Assembly (NCBI GenBank): GCA_947372575.1
Contig: CANBUF010000089.1
Location: 1-7,208 of the forward strand
Reading direction: 5' to 3'
Length of the DNA stretch: 7,208 nt
Source of the DNA: Alcaligenaceae bacterium
Lineage (GTDB): Bacteria; Pseudomonadota; Gammaproteobacteria; Burkholderiales; Burkholderiaceae
The notes below the pieces were generated by a model. The model did not search any database. It worked only from the letters and a program-made list of their open reading frames with translations, and was not told the DNA's origin. Positions 5,850 to 7,208 of this stretch are shown here, one piece after another; positions within the stretch are counted from its first letter, which is position 1; every line of letters begins with the position of its first letter. The translations under genes were made by a program, and so were the position numbers.

Positions 5850-6622
5850 AACGTATCATTATGCTGGTTGCAGCACTGGTTGTTGCCGCTCCAATCTATG
5901 CACAGAACGTGGCGACCGTGAACGGTAAAGCCATTACACACGCAAGTGTCGATCAATTCGTCAAATTACTGGTATCCCAGGGCGGTACGGACTCCCCCCA
6001 GCTGCGCGAACAAGTCAAGCAAGAGCTGATCAATCGCCAGGTCATGGTGCAAGCCGCTGACAAGGCAGGCATTGCCAAAGACCCCACAATCACCACCGAA
6101 CTTGAACTGGCTCGCCAGGGCATCCTGGTGCGCGCGCTGATGGCCGAATACCTGAAAAAGAATCCAGTGACCGAAGCAGCCGTTAAAGCTGAATACGAAA
6201 AACTGAAAAAAGCAGAAGATGGCAAATTTGAATACCAGGTTCGCCATATTCTGGTTGAAGATGAAAAAACAGCAAACGACCTGCAAGATCAGCTGACAAA
6301 GAAAACAGCAAAATTTGAAGACTTGGCCAAGAAAAACTCCAAGGATCCAGGTAGCGCAGAAAAAGGCGGCGATCTGGGCTGGGCACCTGCTAGCAACTAC
6401 GTTGAACCCTTTGCCAAAGCTGTCGCTGCCACACCAAAAGGCAAAATGGTCGACAAGCCTGTTCAGTCACAATTTGGCTGGCATGTCATCGAAGTCATGG
6501 ATGTTCGTCCAATCGAATTCCCACCCTTCGAGCAAGTCAAACCACAGCTCGAAGATATGATGCGTCAGCAAGCCCTGGCCACATATCAGCAACAACTGCG
6601 TGAAAAAGCAAAAATCCAGTAA
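5846..6622 (+). CDS. Periplasmic parvulin-type peptidyl-prolyl cis-trans isomerase (Par27/SurA-like foldase)
   Basis: Periplasmic foldase of 258 residues that isomerises Xaa-Pro bonds and probably acts as a chaperone for exported proteins. Residues 1-19 are a signal peptide (KR, hydrophobic LVAALVVAAP core, cleavage likely after IYA before Q20), with no lipobox cysteine. Residues about 20-125 form an N-terminal chaperone-like helical region (NGKAITHASVDQFVK, QELINRQVMVQAADKAGI). A single PpiC domain spans about 130-222, with RHILVEDE (133-140), KNSKDPGSAEKGGDLGW (163-179) and QFGWHVIEVMDVR (209-221). A short charged C-terminal helix follows. One parvulin domain flanked by N- and C-terminal extensions matches Bordetella pertussis Par27 better than two-domain SurA, judged from memory. 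It is the last gene of the operon, followed by a strong terminator. Confidence 0.92.
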   Translation: MKRIIMLVAALVVAAPIYAQNVATVNGKAITHASVDQFVKLLVSQGGTDSPQLREQVKQELINRQVMVQAADKAGIAKDPTITTELELARQGILVRALMAEYLKKNPVTEAAVKAEYEKLKKAEDGKFEYQVRHILVEDEKTANDLQDQLTKKTAKFEDLAKKNSKDPGSAEKGGDLGWAPASNYVEPFAKAVAATPKGKMVDKPVQSQFGWHVIEVMDVRPIEFPPFEQVKPQLEDMMRQQALATYQQQLREKAKIQ

Positions 6623-6645
6623 ATCCTCAGTGATTGACCGATAGC

Positions 6646-6678
6646 AAAAGAGACCGCACATGTGCGGTCTCTTTTTTT
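6646..6678 (+). terminator. Rho-independent terminator (probably bidirectional) between the PPIase gene and ligA
   Basis: AAAAGAGACCGCACA (6646-6660) and TGTGCGGTCTCTTTT (6661-6675) form a perfect 30-bp palindrome, followed by more T (T-run 6672-6678). In RNA the central CATG would form the loop. It ends the msrB-yciB-bolA-PPIase transcript 24 bases past the stop. Because the left arm begins with four A, it also gives a short U-tract for the convergent ligA transcript, which ends at 6684. Confidence 0.93.
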
Positions 6679-6683
6679 AAACC

Positions 6684-7208
<525 letters not shown>

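Noticed and set aside
6646..6675. Perfect 30-bp palindrome as a recombination or attachment site
   Set aside because: Its place between two convergent genes and the T-run directly after it explain it as a terminator; no integrase or mobile gene is present.

Overview
The window looks like ordinary chromosomal DNA of a betaproteobacterium of the order Burkholderiales, most likely family Alcaligenaceae (Bordetella/Advenella/Alcaligenes relatives). This rests on protein family flavour: a long LivH-type permease, a Par27-like single-domain parvulin, and the msrB-yciB-bolA-PPIase gene string. No similarity search was possible, so the genus is not claimed. Gene packing is dense and there is no mobile element, CRISPR array, tRNA or rRNA. 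No gene-free stretch exceeds about 130 bases.

Left part (1-2567, minus strand): a branched-chain-amino-acid-type (HAAT family) ABC importer operon, read right to left. It begins at a promoter with a consensus -10 box (2562-2567), followed by the periplasmic binding protein (2489-1320), a 73-base spacer holding a stem-loop, an unusually long LivH-type permease (1246-209), and the start of a LivM-type permease (204-1, cut by the window edge). The ATPase genes should lie beyond the left edge. The ligand is not readable from the sequence.

Middle (2619-4560, minus strand): a complete biotin ECF transporter, bioM (ATPase) - bioN (T-component) - bioY (S-component). bioM and bioN overlap by four bases. 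bioY is separated from bioN by about 98 bases if its start is the TTG at 3188. That gap holds five diverging copies of an AATTnCATTTAA-like motif spaced 20-21 bp apart over a candidate promoter, which is the most interesting structure in the window.

Right part (4615-6622, plus strand), divergent from bioM across only 54 bases: msrB - yciB - bolA - parvulin-type peptidyl-prolyl isomerase. The junctions are ATGA overlap, 6-base gap and ATGA overlap, so this is almost certainly one transcript. The products are a methionine sulfoxide repair enzyme, an inner-membrane envelope/septation protein, a BolA protein and a periplasmic foldase, suggesting a loose redox/envelope maintenance theme. The operon ends at a perfect 30-bp palindrome with a T-tract (6646-6678), which can also serve the convergent ligA.

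Right edge (6684-7208, minus strand): the C-terminal 174 residues of NAD+-dependent DNA ligase LigA (end of the HhH domain plus BRCT).

I see no clearly novel biological system here. The items worth checking are the repeat array before bioY, the bioY start, the inserted segment in the LivH-type permease, and the lack of ribosome binding sites in the bioM/msrB divergent gap.
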